Shown here: positions 17,328-26,339 of the stretch, one piece after another | Position numbering within the stretch: the first letter of the stretch is position 1 | Layout: each line of letters begins with the position of its first letter | Assembly: GCF_014192225.1 (NCBI RefSeq) | Contig: NZ_JACHXS010000012.1 | Span: 62,001 to 126,000, forward strand | DNA: 64,000 nt | Source: Pseudoduganella umbonata | Lineage (GTDB): Bacteria > Pseudomonadota > Gammaproteobacteria > Burkholderiales > Burkholderiaceae_D | Reading direction: 5' to 3' | Made by a program: the position numbers and the translations under genes | The notes under the pieces: generated by a model | Database searches by the model: none | Seen by the model: the letters and a program-made list of their open reading frames with translations, nothing else | Told to the model about the DNA's origin: nothing

Positions 17328-17978
17328 ATGACACACGTGGTATTGATCGGCGATTCGGTATTCGATAACGCACGGTACGTTCCGAAGGGAACCGAGGTGC
17401 AGGCCCAGTTGCGGCAGCGCCTCGGCGCCGTGCACCGGGTGTCGCTGCTGGCGCAGGACGGCGCGGTGCTGGCGAACGTGCCGGCCCAGCTGCGCGGCAT
17501 CAAAGGCTTGCCCCAGGCGCCGAACCAGCTCGTCGTCAGCTGTGGCGGCAACAATGCGCTCCGCCTGGTCTCGGCGATGCAAACGCCGGCGCGCACCGTG
17601 CTGGCCGCGGCCGAGCTGCTGACCGCATGGCAGGCGGAGTTTCGCCGCGAGTACCTGGCCATGCTCGACGCCTTGCGCGGGCAGGGCACGCCGTTCGTCG
17701 TGTCGACGATCTACGATGGCGTCCCCGGGCTCGCTCCCGGGCTGCGCGGCGCGCTGTCCTTCTTTAATGACGTGATCATCCGGGAAGCGGTAATGCGCCG
17801 TGTTCCCGTGCTCGACATGCGCCTGGTCTGCTCGAAGCCGGCCGATTATTCGAGCACCTCGCCGATCGAACCGTCCGCGGAAGGAGGGCGGAAGATCGCG
17901 GCCGCCATCGCGGAAATAGCCCTCGGCCACGATCCGTGCACGTTGCGTACCGTGATCTACGGGGGCGGTGTGGTCTAG
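17328..17978 (+). CDS. SGNH/GDSL hydrolase-like protein with altered catalytic block
   Basis: A 216-residue cytoplasmic protein. Block I is GDSVFDN with the expected serine, and block III appears as SCGGNNALR. The usual block V Asp-x-x-His is missing and replaced by SPIEPSAEGGRKIA. The Ser-Ile-Glu-Pro-Ser-Gly-Gly pattern looks conserved rather than decayed, so this is probably a subfamily with a different acid/base arrangement or a non-hydrolytic role. ATG 17328 has GGGAG upstream. It sits 91 bp after the CoaD-HD fusion on the same strand and converges with the MmyB regulator. Confidence 0.65.
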   Translation: MTHVVLIGDSVFDNARYVPKGTEVQAQLRQRLGAVHRVSLLAQDGAVLANVPAQLRGIKGLPQAPNQLVVSCGGNNALRLVSAMQTPARTVLAAAELLTAWQAEFRREYLAMLDALRGQGTPFVVSTIYDGVPGLAPGLRGALSFFNDVIIREAVMRRVPVLDMRLVCSKPADYSSTSPIEPSAEGGRKIAAAIAEIALGHDPCTLRTVIYGGGVV

Positions 17979-18009
17979 ACCCGGCAGCCATGCCCGCAAC
18001 AGCAACCTG

Positions 18010-18834
18010 TCACATCGGCGCCAGGCAGACCAGCTTGCACTCCTGCTGCGACGCGACCAGCAGCGTCGTCTGCAGGAACCGCAGCATGCCGTCCGCAGGG
18101 TGCTTGAACGTGCGTTCTCCGCCTTCGCGATGGAGCACAGCCTGCTCTTTCCAGCAGCGCGAGAAGAGCGGGCTGTTCGCCGACAGGTCGTCGATCAGTT
18201 CCAACATGGCCGGCTCGTGCGGGCAGCGGCTGAAATCGGCGCGAAACTCGGCCACCAGGCGCCGCGACCGCTCCGGCCAGTCGGCGATCAATGCCTGGGC
18301 AAGGGGCGCCAGGAAGACGAATCGCATCAGGTTGCGGTCCCCGGCTTCGTCGTCCAGCCAGCCGCTGAACAGCCGGGCCGCGGCAGGATTCCAGGCGCGC
18401 ACGGTCCATGTCCGGTCGAGCAGGTAGGCCGGGCCGGTGAACAGCGATGGCAGGGCGAGAAGGTCGCCAGGCAGGCCGGCTTGCGACTTGGCGGGGGCGG
18501 GATCGCGCTTCTGCGCCAGGTCGAACATCGACGCGCGTTCGGCCGAAGTGAGCCGCAAGGCATCGGCCAGGCGGGCCAGCGCGGCGGCGGACGCGGCGAC
18601 CTCGCGCCCCTGTTCCAGCCACGTGATCCAGGTAGCGCTGACGCCGGCCGCGTCGGCCAGTTCTTCGCGCCGCAGGCCGGGCGTGCGGCGCCGCCCGAAT
18701 GCCTTGGCCGGTGGCGGCAGGCGCTCGCGGTGGGCCCGAATGAAGGCGCCGAGAAGGCGGCGGGGATCCGGCTGGTGAGCGGTAGCTGGATTCGTAGCGG
18801 AATTCGTGGAGGGATGCGTGGCGGGCAGGTTCAT
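18010..18834 (-). CDS. HTH-MmyB family transcriptional regulator
   Basis: A 274-residue regulator. A low-complexity N-terminus is followed by an XRE-type helix-turn-helix (RTPGLRREELADAAGVSATWITWLEQGR, about residues 45-75). The C-terminal MmyB/PAS-like ligand-binding domain starts around LFTGPAYLLDRTWTVRAWNPAAARLF. These regulators usually control a divergently transcribed neighbour and sense a small hydrophobic ligand. Here the divergent neighbour is a methyltransferase, with a 108-bp gap. The start at 18834 has GGAGC upstream. Confidence 0.88.
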   Translation of the reverse strand: MNLPATHPSTNSATNPATAHQPDPRRLLGAFIRAHRERLPPPAKAFGRRRTPGLRREELADAAGVSATWITWLEQGREVAASAAALARLADALRLTSAERASMFDLAQKRDPAPAKSQAGLPGDLLALPSLFTGPAYLLDRTWTVRAWNPAAARLFSGWLDDEAGDRNLMRFVFLAPLAQALIADWPERSRRLVAEFRADFSRCPHEPAMLELIDDLSANSPLFSRCWKEQAVLHREGGERTFKHPADGMLRFLQTTLLVASQQECKLVCLAPM

Positions 18835-18942
18835 GACGCTCCGGCTGCGTGGCAGCATTTATACCAGGATAAATAGCCATCTTGTACCAGTTAAAGGACC
18901 TGCACACAATGGCCTTCCATCCCTTCCTTCAGGAGTCCGGTC

Positions 18943-19710
18943 ATGAGCGTCCCCAGCCACAATGAAAACGTCAACAGCCAGTTCGGTCCGCAGGCGCACG
19001 CCTATCTCGCCAGCGCGGTCCATGCGCAAGGCGAAGACCTGGAACGGATGGCCAGCCTCGTCGGCAGGCGTCCGGATGCGGTCGCGCTGGACCTGGGCTG
19101 CGGCGGCGGGCATGCCGCCTTTCGCCTGGCGCCGCTGGTAGGGAAGGTGGTCGCCTGCGATCTTTCCGAGGCGATGCTGGCCGTAGTGGACGGGGAAGCC
19201 GGCCGTCGCGGGCTGGATAACGTCGTGACCAAATGCAGTGCGGCGGAGTCGCTGCCCTGTCCTGCGGCTTCCTTCGATGTGGCTGTCACCCGGTACAGTG
19301 CCCATCACTGGCGCGACGTTCCCGCCGGCCTCGCGCAGATGCACCGGGTATTGAAGCCGGGCGGCCTGGCCATCTTGATGGATGTCGCCACGCCCGGCGT
19401 GCCGTTGCTGGACACGTGGCTGCAAAGCCTCGAACTGCTGCGCGACCCGTCGCACGTTCGCAATACATCGCCGGACGAGTGGCGTGCCGCGCTGGCGGCA
19501 GCGGGATTTTCCGTTGGCGAGACCGCCAGGTACCGCCTGCGCCTGGAATTTGCCTCCTGGGTCGAACGGATGAAGACCCCGCCAGCGCACGTGGCGGCCA
19601 TCCGCTCCCTGCAGCAGCGCGCGCCAGCCGAGGTGCGCGACTACTTCGCCATCGAGGAAGACGGCAGTTTCACGGTCGACACGATCCTGCTCGCTGCCAA
19701 AAAGCGTTGA
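18943..19710 (+). CDS. Class I SAM-dependent methyltransferase (UbiE-like)
   Basis: A 255-residue Rossmann-fold methyltransferase. SAM motif I is VALDLGCGGGHAAF (about residues 48-61), motif II/III include ACDLSEAML and FDVAVTRYSAHHW, and the post-motif is LKPGGLAILMD. This pattern fits the Methyltransf_11/UbiE class acting on small molecules. It is divergent from an MmyB-type regulator, so induction by a ligand sensed by that protein is likely. Substrate unknown. The 3' end runs straight into a composite palindromic repeat. Confidence 0.88.
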   Translation: MSVPSHNENVNSQFGPQAHAYLASAVHAQGEDLERMASLVGRRPDAVALDLGCGGGHAAFRLAPLVGKVVACDLSEAMLAVVDGEAGRRGLDNVVTKCSAAESLPCPAASFDVAVTRYSAHHWRDVPAGLAQMHRVLKPGGLAILMDVATPGVPLLDTWLQSLELLRDPSHVRNTSPDEWRAALAAAGFSVGETARYRLRLEFASWVERMKTPPAHVAAIRSLQQRAPAEVRDYFAIEEDGSFTVDTILLAAKKR

Positions 19711-19711
19711 A

Positions 19712-19808
19712 AAAACCGGTGACAGGAAGGAGAGGTGGCCTGCAGGCCACCTCCGCTGCGCAGGCGAGGAGCGATGCTCCTCGAAGTCCCTGCTACGCCA
19801 CCGGTTTT
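19712..19808. repeat. Composite palindromic element between convergent genes
   Basis: Outer arms AAAACCGGTG (19712-19721) and CACCGGTTTT (19799-19808) bracket two hairpins. One is a perfect 22-bp palindrome at 19732-19753 and the other pairs CGAGGAGC (19765-19772) with GCTCCTCG (19776-19783). The left arm extends to AAAACCGGTGACAG, the same start as the elements at 16.0 and 34.1 kb, but the internal spacer is different. Confidence 0.8.
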
Positions 19809-22222
19809 CAGAACTTCACATGCAGCCGTGCGAAGTACGACGTGCCGTTCAGGCCGAACTGCACGCTGTCGTACTTGAAGCCGTTGTCGGTTTCGTCGGC
19901 GTTCTGCGGCGTCGGCTTGGCGCTGAAGATGTTGTTGGCGCCTGCGGTGAACTTGATGTTCTGGTTCACGCTGTAGCTCAGCGACAGGTCGGCCGACGTC
20001 TTCGCCTCGTAATGCAGGTTCGGCACGCCGGCGGCGGTGCCGCTGAAGGTGCCCAGCGTCTGCGGGCCGAAGTGGATGATCTTGAAGTCCGTATCCAGCG
20101 GGCCGGTCACGTAGTTGAAGCCCAGCGTGGCCTTGCGGCGCGGGCCGCCCTGTTCGATGAACAGCCGTTCGCGTTCGGACAGCAACACGTCTTCGAACCC
20201 GGCCAGCGATGCGGGCGCGTGGATGTCTTCCACCGTCGTCTTCGAGAAATTGGCCGCCAGGAAGGTGGTCAGGCGGTTGCCGAACAGCGTGCCGCGGTGC
20301 GACGCGGTCAGGTCCAGGCCCTGCGTCTTCGTGTCCACCGAGTTGACGAAGAACTGTGCCTGGCCCACGCCCAGCGTCGACAGCCGCGCCGCCAGTTCCG
20401 GGTAGTTGTCGGCATCGAAGCGGCCGGACAGGACGATGCGGTCCTTGATCTTGATGTGGTACAGGTCGGCCGTGACGGAGATCGCCGGCGTCGGCGTCCA
20501 CGTCGTGCCCAGCGTGAAGCTGGTCGATTTCTCTTCCTTCAGGTTCGGGATGCCGGCCAGCCGGGCGACGGCGCCGCCGTTCGGCGCCAGCACCACGTCG
20601 GTCGGCACGCCGCCGATGAAGTCGGTGAAGGTGGACGAGAAGAATGCCTGCTGCAGCGACGGGGCGCGGAAACCCGTGCTGGCCGAGGCGCGCAGCAGGG
20701 CGGCCGGCGCCACGCGGTAGCTGCCGGCCAGCTTGCCGGTCACGGTGGAGCCGAAGTCGCTGTATTTTTCCCAGCGCACCGCGCCCTGCACCTTGGCCGC
20801 GTCGGTGAGATCGGCTTCCATGTCGAGGTAGGCGGCGGTGCTGTGGCGGCGCGCGTTCGTCACGTCGCCGGGCTGGAAGCCGGGGAAGCCCTGGCTGCCG
20901 GCATTGCCGCCGTTGCCCAGGCCGTCGGCGTCCACGTAGGAACCCGGTTCGCCGGCGAAGATCTTGTATTTTTCCACGCGGTACTCGGCGCCGAAGGCCA
21001 CGTTCAGACCCTTGCCGAGCACGCCGTCGAAGTAGCGCGCGAAGTCCGCATTGGTGGTCCACTGCTCGAACGAGAAACCGCCCGCGTCGAAATGATCCGG
21101 GCTGATGCCCTGGCCGCCGGCCAGCAGGTCGGCATTGGCGATCGACGCGTTCAGCGTGTTGCTGATGTCGTACATCAGGCGGTTGTAGCCGTAGGTCTGC
21201 GAGATATCGGCATTCCATTCGCCCAGGCGGGCGCGGTGGCCGAGGATCGCGGTGCGGTCATCCATGTCGCCATTGATGAAGGGCACGAAGCCGTCCGGGT
21301 ACATCGCCGCCGAATTGCGGCTCGGGATATCGTCGGTACCCACGCCGCCGCGGCCGAAGGCGGCGGACGAGGCGTCGCGCTTCTGCACGCCGCCGGTGAA
21401 GTAGAACCGGCCCGTGCCGCCGGCCACGCCGGTGGGGATTTCGCCGTTGACGTACAGCGTCTGGTTCTCGGTCTTCGAGTCGCCGATGATGCGCGGGTTG
21501 TCCGGCTCGGAACGGTCGGAACGGCCGCGGTCCAGGTATTCGGCGGTGATGCCGACCACGCCGCCGCCCAGCGCGATGCCGCAATAGGCCGAGGCCAGCC
21601 AGTTCTCGCCGTCGCCGGCCGAGTACTGGCCATAGCCGGTGACCGCTTCGCAGCCCAGGCTTTTCTTCAGGCCGATGTCCATCACGCCGGCGATCGCGTC
21701 GGAGCCGTATTGCGCGGCGGCGCCGTCGCGCAGCACCTGCACGTCGCGGATCGCCAGCATCGGAATCGCATTCAGGTCGGTGCCCGTGTTGCCGCGATTG
21801 CGCGCGCCGAACAGGTTGACCAGCGACGACGTGTGGCGGCGCTTGCCGTTTACCAGCACCAGCGTCTGGTCCGAGCCCAGGCCGCGCAGCGCGGCCGAAT
21901 CGACCAGGTCGGCGCCGTCCGCGCCCGACTGGCGGGTGGAGTTGAACGATGGCGAGATATTGGTCAGTGTCTGCGACAAGTCGAACTGGCCGCCTTTCTC
22001 GGCGGCGGCGGTCAGCGGGATCACGTCGATCGGCACCACGGTGTCGGTGGCGGAACTGGTGGCGCGGCGCGAACCGACGATGCTCACGGTCTGCATCTGC
22101 TGCGGCGTGGCGACCTGCACCGGCTCCGATGCCGGCTGTGCCTGGGCCAGTGCCGCAGGCGCGAAGACGAGGGCGGAAGATCCGTACAGGGCGGACAGGA
22201 CGGCAAGACGTAGCGTGGACAA
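19808..22222 (-). CDS. TonB-dependent receptor
   Basis: An 804-residue outer-membrane receptor. The signal peptide ends near ALAQA. The plug domain follows: VSIVGSRRATSSATDTVVPIDVI, SAALRGLGSDQTLVLVNGKRRHTSS, and RDVQVLRDGAAAQYGSDAIAGVMDI. A 22-strand-type barrel ends in the terminal F (RLHVKF). No TonB-signalling extension is seen. No transport or catabolic partner is adjacent, so the ligand is unknown. It is divergent from dnaE2 across a 209-bp gap and converges on the methyltransferase across the palindromic repeat. Confidence 0.9.
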   Translation of the reverse strand: MSTLRLAVLSALYGSSALVFAPAALAQAQPASEPVQVATPQQMQTVSIVGSRRATSSATDTVVPIDVIPLTAAAEKGGQFDLSQTLTNISPSFNSTRQSGADGADLVDSAALRGLGSDQTLVLVNGKRRHTSSLVNLFGARNRGNTGTDLNAIPMLAIRDVQVLRDGAAAQYGSDAIAGVMDIGLKKSLGCEAVTGYGQYSAGDGENWLASAYCGIALGGGVVGITAEYLDRGRSDRSEPDNPRIIGDSKTENQTLYVNGEIPTGVAGGTGRFYFTGGVQKRDASSAAFGRGGVGTDDIPSRNSAAMYPDGFVPFINGDMDDRTAILGHRARLGEWNADISQTYGYNRLMYDISNTLNASIANADLLAGGQGISPDHFDAGGFSFEQWTTNADFARYFDGVLGKGLNVAFGAEYRVEKYKIFAGEPGSYVDADGLGNGGNAGSQGFPGFQPGDVTNARRHSTAAYLDMEADLTDAAKVQGAVRWEKYSDFGSTVTGKLAGSYRVAPAALLRASASTGFRAPSLQQAFFSSTFTDFIGGVPTDVVLAPNGGAVARLAGIPNLKEEKSTSFTLGTTWTPTPAISVTADLYHIKIKDRIVLSGRFDADNYPELAARLSTLGVGQAQFFVNSVDTKTQGLDLTASHRGTLFGNRLTTFLAANFSKTTVEDIHAPASLAGFEDVLLSERERLFIEQGGPRRKATLGFNYVTGPLDTDFKIIHFGPQTLGTFSGTAAGVPNLHYEAKTSADLSLSYSVNQNIKFTAGANNIFSAKPTPQNADETDNGFKYDSVQFGLNGTSYFARLHVKF

Positions 22223-22395
22223 GGGTTTCTCCGAAACAGGTAAAGGGGCGATTCTATCGGCCTGTCAACGAATCAACTATGAGCACTTCCCCAAGTGTGA
22301 CAATTTTGCAAATCGCACTGCTTTAGTGTCGCGTTTCGGTGAATTTCTGGTATGGCGAATGAGTGGCGTGCGGCGGAGAGAAGCGGACCGCAGAG

Positions 22396-22418
22396 TATAA
22401 TGCTGTATGTTTATACAG
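22396..22418 (+). promoter_or_regulatory. dnaE2 promoter -10 with overlapping LexA box
   Basis: A perfect -10 TATAAT (22396-22401) is followed at once by a perfect LexA operator CTGT-N8-ACAG (22403-22418) covering the expected transcription start. The dnaE2 ATG is 14 bp beyond the box. No good -35 is seen. Confidence 0.85.
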
Positions 22419-22431
22419 TATTAACACCCTG

Positions 22432-25400
22432 ATGCCCGCCGCCACGCCACCGATCGGACTGCCGCCCTACGCGGAGCTGTTCTGCATGACGAATTTCTCG
22501 TTCCTGCAGGGCGCCTCGCACGCCGAGGAACTGGTGGCCCGGGCGATCCAGCTCGACTACACGGCGCTGGCGATCACGGACGAGTGCTCGCTGGCCGGCG
22601 TGGTGCGTGCCCATGGCGAGGCAAAACAGGCAGGCTGGAGCAGCGGCGATCGACAGCGCCTGCTGGTCGGCAGCTGGTTCCGGCTGACCGGCCAGGATGG
22701 CGGCGAAGCGCTGTCGCTGCTCGCCATCGCGCAAAACCGCAACGGCTACGGCAACCTGTCCGAAACGATCACGCTGGGCCGCACGCGCGCCGCCAAGGGC
22801 GAGTACCTGCTGCGGCCGGACGACTTCGCGGCGCCGCCGCCCGAACGCGCGCACCTGCGCGGCCTGCCCGATTGCCTGCTGGTCCTGCTGCCGTCGTATC
22901 CCGTGTGGGAACCGGCGGACGTGGACCGGCTGCATGCGCAGGCGGCCTGGATGGCCGCCACGTTCGGCGCGCGCGCCTGGCTCGGCCTCACGCTGCTGCA
23001 GCGCGCGTTCGACGAAGGCCACCGGCAAAGCATCGAGGAAGTGGCGGCGCAGCACCGGCTGCCGGTCGTGGCGGCGGGGCAGGTCTGCATGCACGTGCGC
23101 TCGCGCAAGCCGCTGCACGACACGCTGTCGGCGATCCGCCTCGGCAAGCCGGTGGCCGAATGCGGCTATGCGCTGGCGCAGAACGCCGAACAGCACCTGC
23201 GTTCGCGCCTGCGGCTGGCCAACGTCTACCCGCGCGAGGCGCTGGAGGAAACGGTGCACATCGCCGCGCGCTGCACGTTCTCGCTGGACGAGCTACGCTA
23301 CGAATATCCGAACGAGCTGATACCGGCAGGGCACACCCCCGCCTCCTACCTGCGGCAGGAAACCTATGCCGGCGCGCTGGTACGCTACCCCGACGGCATT
23401 CCAGCCAAGGTGCAGAAGCAGGTCGAGGAAGAACTGGAACTGGTCGCCGAACTGAAGTACGAGTATTTTTTCCTCACCGTGTACGACATCGTGCGCTTCG
23501 CCCGCCAGCAGGAAATCCTGTGCCAGGGCCGCGGCTCGGCGGCCAACTCCGCCGTGTGCTACTGCCTCGGCATCACCGAGGTCAATCCGGCCGAGAGCAC
23601 GCTGCTGATGGGGCGCTTCATTTCGCGCGAGCGCGACGAACCGCCGGACATCGACGTCGACTTCGAGCACCAGCGCCGCGAGGAAGTAATCCAGTACATC
23701 TACGGGAAGTATGGGCGCCACCGTGCCGCGCTGGCCGCCACTGTGATCTGCTACCGGCCGAAAAGCGCGCTGCGCGACGCCGGCAAGGCGCTTGGCGTGG
23801 ACCTGGCCATCGTCGAGAAGGTGGCCAAGTCGCACCACTGGTTCGACAGCAAGCACGAACTGCTGAACCGCTTCGCCGAATGCGGGCTCGATCCGGAGGC
23901 GCCGCTGGCCAACCAGTGGGCCAGCCTGGCGCAGAAGATGCTGGGCTTTCCGCGCCACCTGTCGCAGCACGTGGGCGGCTTCGTCATCGCCCAGGACAAG
24001 CTGTCGCGCCTGGTGCCGATCGAGAACGCCACGATGAAGGACCGCAGCGTGATCCAGTGGGACAAGGACGACCTGGAAGAACTGGGCCTGCTGAAGGTGG
24101 ACGTGCTGGCGCTGGGCATGCTGTCGGCACTGCGGCGCGCGCTGAACCTGATCGGCGCGCGCCGCGGCGTGGAGTTCCGCATGCAGGACGTGCCGCGCGA
24201 CGACGCCGCCACCTACGACATGATGTGCGAAGCCGATACGGTGGGCGTGTTCCAGATCGAGTCGCGCGCGCAGATGACGATGCTGCCGCGGCTGCGCCCG
24301 CGCCGCTTCTATGACCTGGTGATCGAGGTGGCGCTGGTGCGGCCCGGCCCGATCCAGGGCGGCATGGTGCACCCCTACCTGCAGCGCCGCCTCGATCCCA
24401 CGCTGATCGATTACCCGGAAGGGTTGAAGGAGGCGCTGGAACGCACGCTGGGCGTGCCGATCTTCCAGGAGCAGGTGATGCAGGTGGCCATGATCGCCGC
24501 CGGCTTCTCGCAGGGCGAGGCGGACCAGTTGCGCCGCGCGATGGCGGCCTGGAAGCGCAAGGGCGGCATGGACAAGTACCGCGGCCGCATCATCGAAGGC
24601 ATGACGGACAAGGGCTACGACATCGAGTTCGCGCACCGCATCTGCGAGCAGATCCAGGGCTTCGGCGAATATGGTTTTCCCGAATCGCATGCGGCCAGTT
24701 TCGCCCTGCTGACCTACGTGAGCTCGTGGATCAAGTGCCACGAGCCGGCCGCCTTCCTGTGTGCGCTGCTGAACAGCCAGCCGATGGGGTTCTATGGCCC
24801 GTCGCAGCTGGTGCAGGACGCCAGGCGGCATGGCGTGGAAGTGCGGCCGGTCGACATCGCCGTCAGCGGCTGGGATTCGGCGCTGGAAGAAAGAGAGGAG
24901 GGCGGGCAGCCTGCCGTGCATGATGGGAGAGCGCACGGCGAGCAGCCTGCCGTGCATGATGGAAGGGCGCACGGCGAGCAGCCTGCCGTGCATGATGGAA
25001 GGGCGCACGGCGAGCAGCCTGCCGTGCGGTTGGGCATGTCGCTGCTGCGCGGCATGCGGCTCGAGGCGGCGGAACGGATCGAGCAGACGCGCGCGCTGCG
25101 GCCCTTTGCCGACGTGGCCGACCTGGCGCGCCGCGCGCAGCTGGATCGCCATGACCTGCAGGTGCTGGCCGGCGCCAATGCGCTTGCCAGCCTGGCCGGC
25201 AACCGCCGGCAGGCATTGTGGGAAGCGGTGGGCGCGGTGCCGGACAAGGACCTGCTGCGCCCCACCCAGGCCATCGAGGAAACCCCGGCGCTGCGCGCGC
25301 CCAGCGAAGGCGACGACATCGTCGGCGACTACCGCTCGCACGGGCTGACGCTGGGCCGGCATCCGCTGGCGCTGCTGCGTCCGCAACTGCTGCAGAAGCG

Positions 25401-25722
25401 CTTCCTGCCGGCCGACGTCCTGAATACCTTCGCCGACGGCCAGCTGGCGCGCGGCGCCGGCATCGTTACCGTGCGCCAGCGGCCCGGTACCGCCAAAGGC
25501 GTGCTGTTCATCACGATCGAAGATGAAACGGGCAACGTCAACGTGATCGTCTGGCCCGACCTCGTCGACCGCTTCCGGCGCGAGGTGCTGGGCGCCTCGC
25601 TGCTGGGCGTGTACGGTGTGTGGCAGCAGGAGGGCATCGTGCGGCACCTCGTTGCCAAGCGGCTGGTGGACCTGTCGCCGATGCTGGGAAGCCTGCCGAC
25701 GTCCAGCCGTGACTTCTGTTGA
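22432..25722 (+). CDS. dnaE2: DnaE2 error-prone DNA polymerase III alpha subunit
   Basis: A C-family polymerase of 1,096 residues that carries out SOS-induced translesion synthesis with ImuA and ImuB. The N-terminal PHP domain begins YAELFCMTNFSFLQGASHAEEL. The palm holds the PDIDVDF acid pair, with a third acid in GLLKVDVLALGML. The fingers carry GFGEYGFPESHAASFA, and a C-terminal helix-hairpin-helix and OB fold (GVLFITIEDETGNVNVIVW) follow. ATG 22432 is preferred to an upstream ATG at 22363, because the latter lies before the promoter and LexA box. Residues about 824-865 are an in-frame array of a 12-residue repeat that other DnaE2 proteins are not expected to have. Confidence 0.95.
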   Translation: MPAATPPIGLPPYAELFCMTNFSFLQGASHAEELVARAIQLDYTALAITDECSLAGVVRAHGEAKQAGWSSGDRQRLLVGSWFRLTGQDGGEALSLLAIAQNRNGYGNLSETITLGRTRAAKGEYLLRPDDFAAPPPERAHLRGLPDCLLVLLPSYPVWEPADVDRLHAQAAWMAATFGARAWLGLTLLQRAFDEGHRQSIEEVAAQHRLPVVAAGQVCMHVRSRKPLHDTLSAIRLGKPVAECGYALAQNAEQHLRSRLRLANVYPREALEETVHIAARCTFSLDELRYEYPNELIPAGHTPASYLRQETYAGALVRYPDGIPAKVQKQVEEELELVAELKYEYFFLTVYDIVRFARQQEILCQGRGSAANSAVCYCLGITEVNPAESTLLMGRFISRERDEPPDIDVDFEHQRREEVIQYIYGKYGRHRAALAATVICYRPKSALRDAGKALGVDLAIVEKVAKSHHWFDSKHELLNRFAECGLDPEAPLANQWASLAQKMLGFPRHLSQHVGGFVIAQDKLSRLVPIENATMKDRSVIQWDKDDLEELGLLKVDVLALGMLSALRRALNLIGARRGVEFRMQDVPRDDAATYDMMCEADTVGVFQIESRAQMTMLPRLRPRRFYDLVIEVALVRPGPIQGGMVHPYLQRRLDPTLIDYPEGLKEALERTLGVPIFQEQVMQVAMIAAGFSQGEADQLRRAMAAWKRKGGMDKYRGRIIEGMTDKGYDIEFAHRICEQIQGFGEYGFPESHAASFALLTYVSSWIKCHEPAAFLCALLNSQPMGFYGPSQLVQDARRHGVEVRPVDIAVSGWDSALEEREEGGQPAVHDGRAHGEQPAVHDGRAHGEQPAVHDGRAHGEQPAVRLGMSLLRGMRLEAAERIEQTRALRPFADVADLARRAQLDRHDLQVLAGANALASLAGNRRQALWEAVGAVPDKDLLRPTQAIEETPALRAPSEGDDIVGDYRSHGLTLGRHPLALLRPQLLQKRFLPADVLNTFADGQLARGAGIVTVRQRPGTAKGVLFITIEDETGNVNVIVWPDLVDRFRREVLGASLLGVYGVWQQEGIVRHLVAKRLVDLSPMLGSLPTSSRDFC
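24901..25026 (+). repeat. 36-bp in-frame tandem repeat inside dnaE2
   Basis: Three full copies (24901-24936, 24937-24972, 24973-25008) and an 18-bp partial copy encode G-[GE]-QPAVHDGRAH. Copies 2 and 3 are identical and copy 1 differs at few bases. Each unit holds a GCCGTGC...GCACGGC inverted repeat, so each can fold as a hairpin. It lies between the fingers domain and the helix-hairpin-helix region. Confidence 0.95.
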
Positions 25723-25806
25723 GCAGTGATTGGGGTAGCATGGCGGCACGCTGCCAACACCATCATCACCACATCAACATTACCCATATCACCAAGGAGG
25801 AATGCC

Positions 25807-26250
25807 ATGAACCAGCCATTGCAGGATGAACGCATCGTCACGTCATTGCGGATCGAGGTACAACTGTCGTCGGCCGATGCGTGGCCGGTGCAATTCACGA
25901 TGGTCGACAGCAATGGCGAATCGCTGCCCGCGGCCGTCACGCTGCGCGATGGGGACCTGGAGAACCTGCACACGGTACTGGCAAAAATCGCCGCGCACGC
26001 CGCGCCCGCCGCCGGCGGACTGCCGTTCGGCGGACTCGACGAGACGCGCGTCATCCTCGGCTTCGACGACTACGTCACGCCGCATTTCAATTTCTACTTC
26101 ACGATCGCCTACCCGTCCGGCGATGGCGGCTACCAGCCCGTGACGGGGCGTGCGCTCGTCACCGATGACTCGCTGGCCCGGCTTGTCGAGGGGCTGCGCG
26201 AAGTGAAGGAAGCGGGGCAGGGCGTGGTCGACTGGGTCGTGGCCGATTGA
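25807..26250 (+). CDS. Hypothetical protein
   Basis: A 147-residue acidic cytoplasmic protein without a recognised domain. ATG 25807 is firmly set by AAGGAGG 6 bp upstream. It starts 84 bp after dnaE2 without an obvious terminator, so read-through from the SOS promoter is possible. Composition and codon use match the neighbours. The region FDDYVTPHFNFYFTIAYPSGDGGYQ looks like beta structure. No function is assigned. Confidence 0.7.
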   Translation: MNQPLQDERIVTSLRIEVQLSSADAWPVQFTMVDSNGESLPAAVTLRDGDLENLHTVLAKIAAHAAPAAGGLPFGGLDETRVILGFDDYVTPHFNFYFTIAYPSGDGGYQPVTGRALVTDDSLARLVEGLREVKEAGQGVVDWVVAD

Positions 26251-26339
26251 AGGGACTATGCCGAAGTCTTGCGTGTACGCAATAAAGTAGCGGCACGATG
26301 TCGCTACTCTCCGTAGACCTGAACGTCACGGAGATTCCC

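Noticed and set aside
24901..25026. CRISPR-like repeats
   Set aside because: The 36-bp units are head-to-tail without spacers and are translated in frame within dnaE2.
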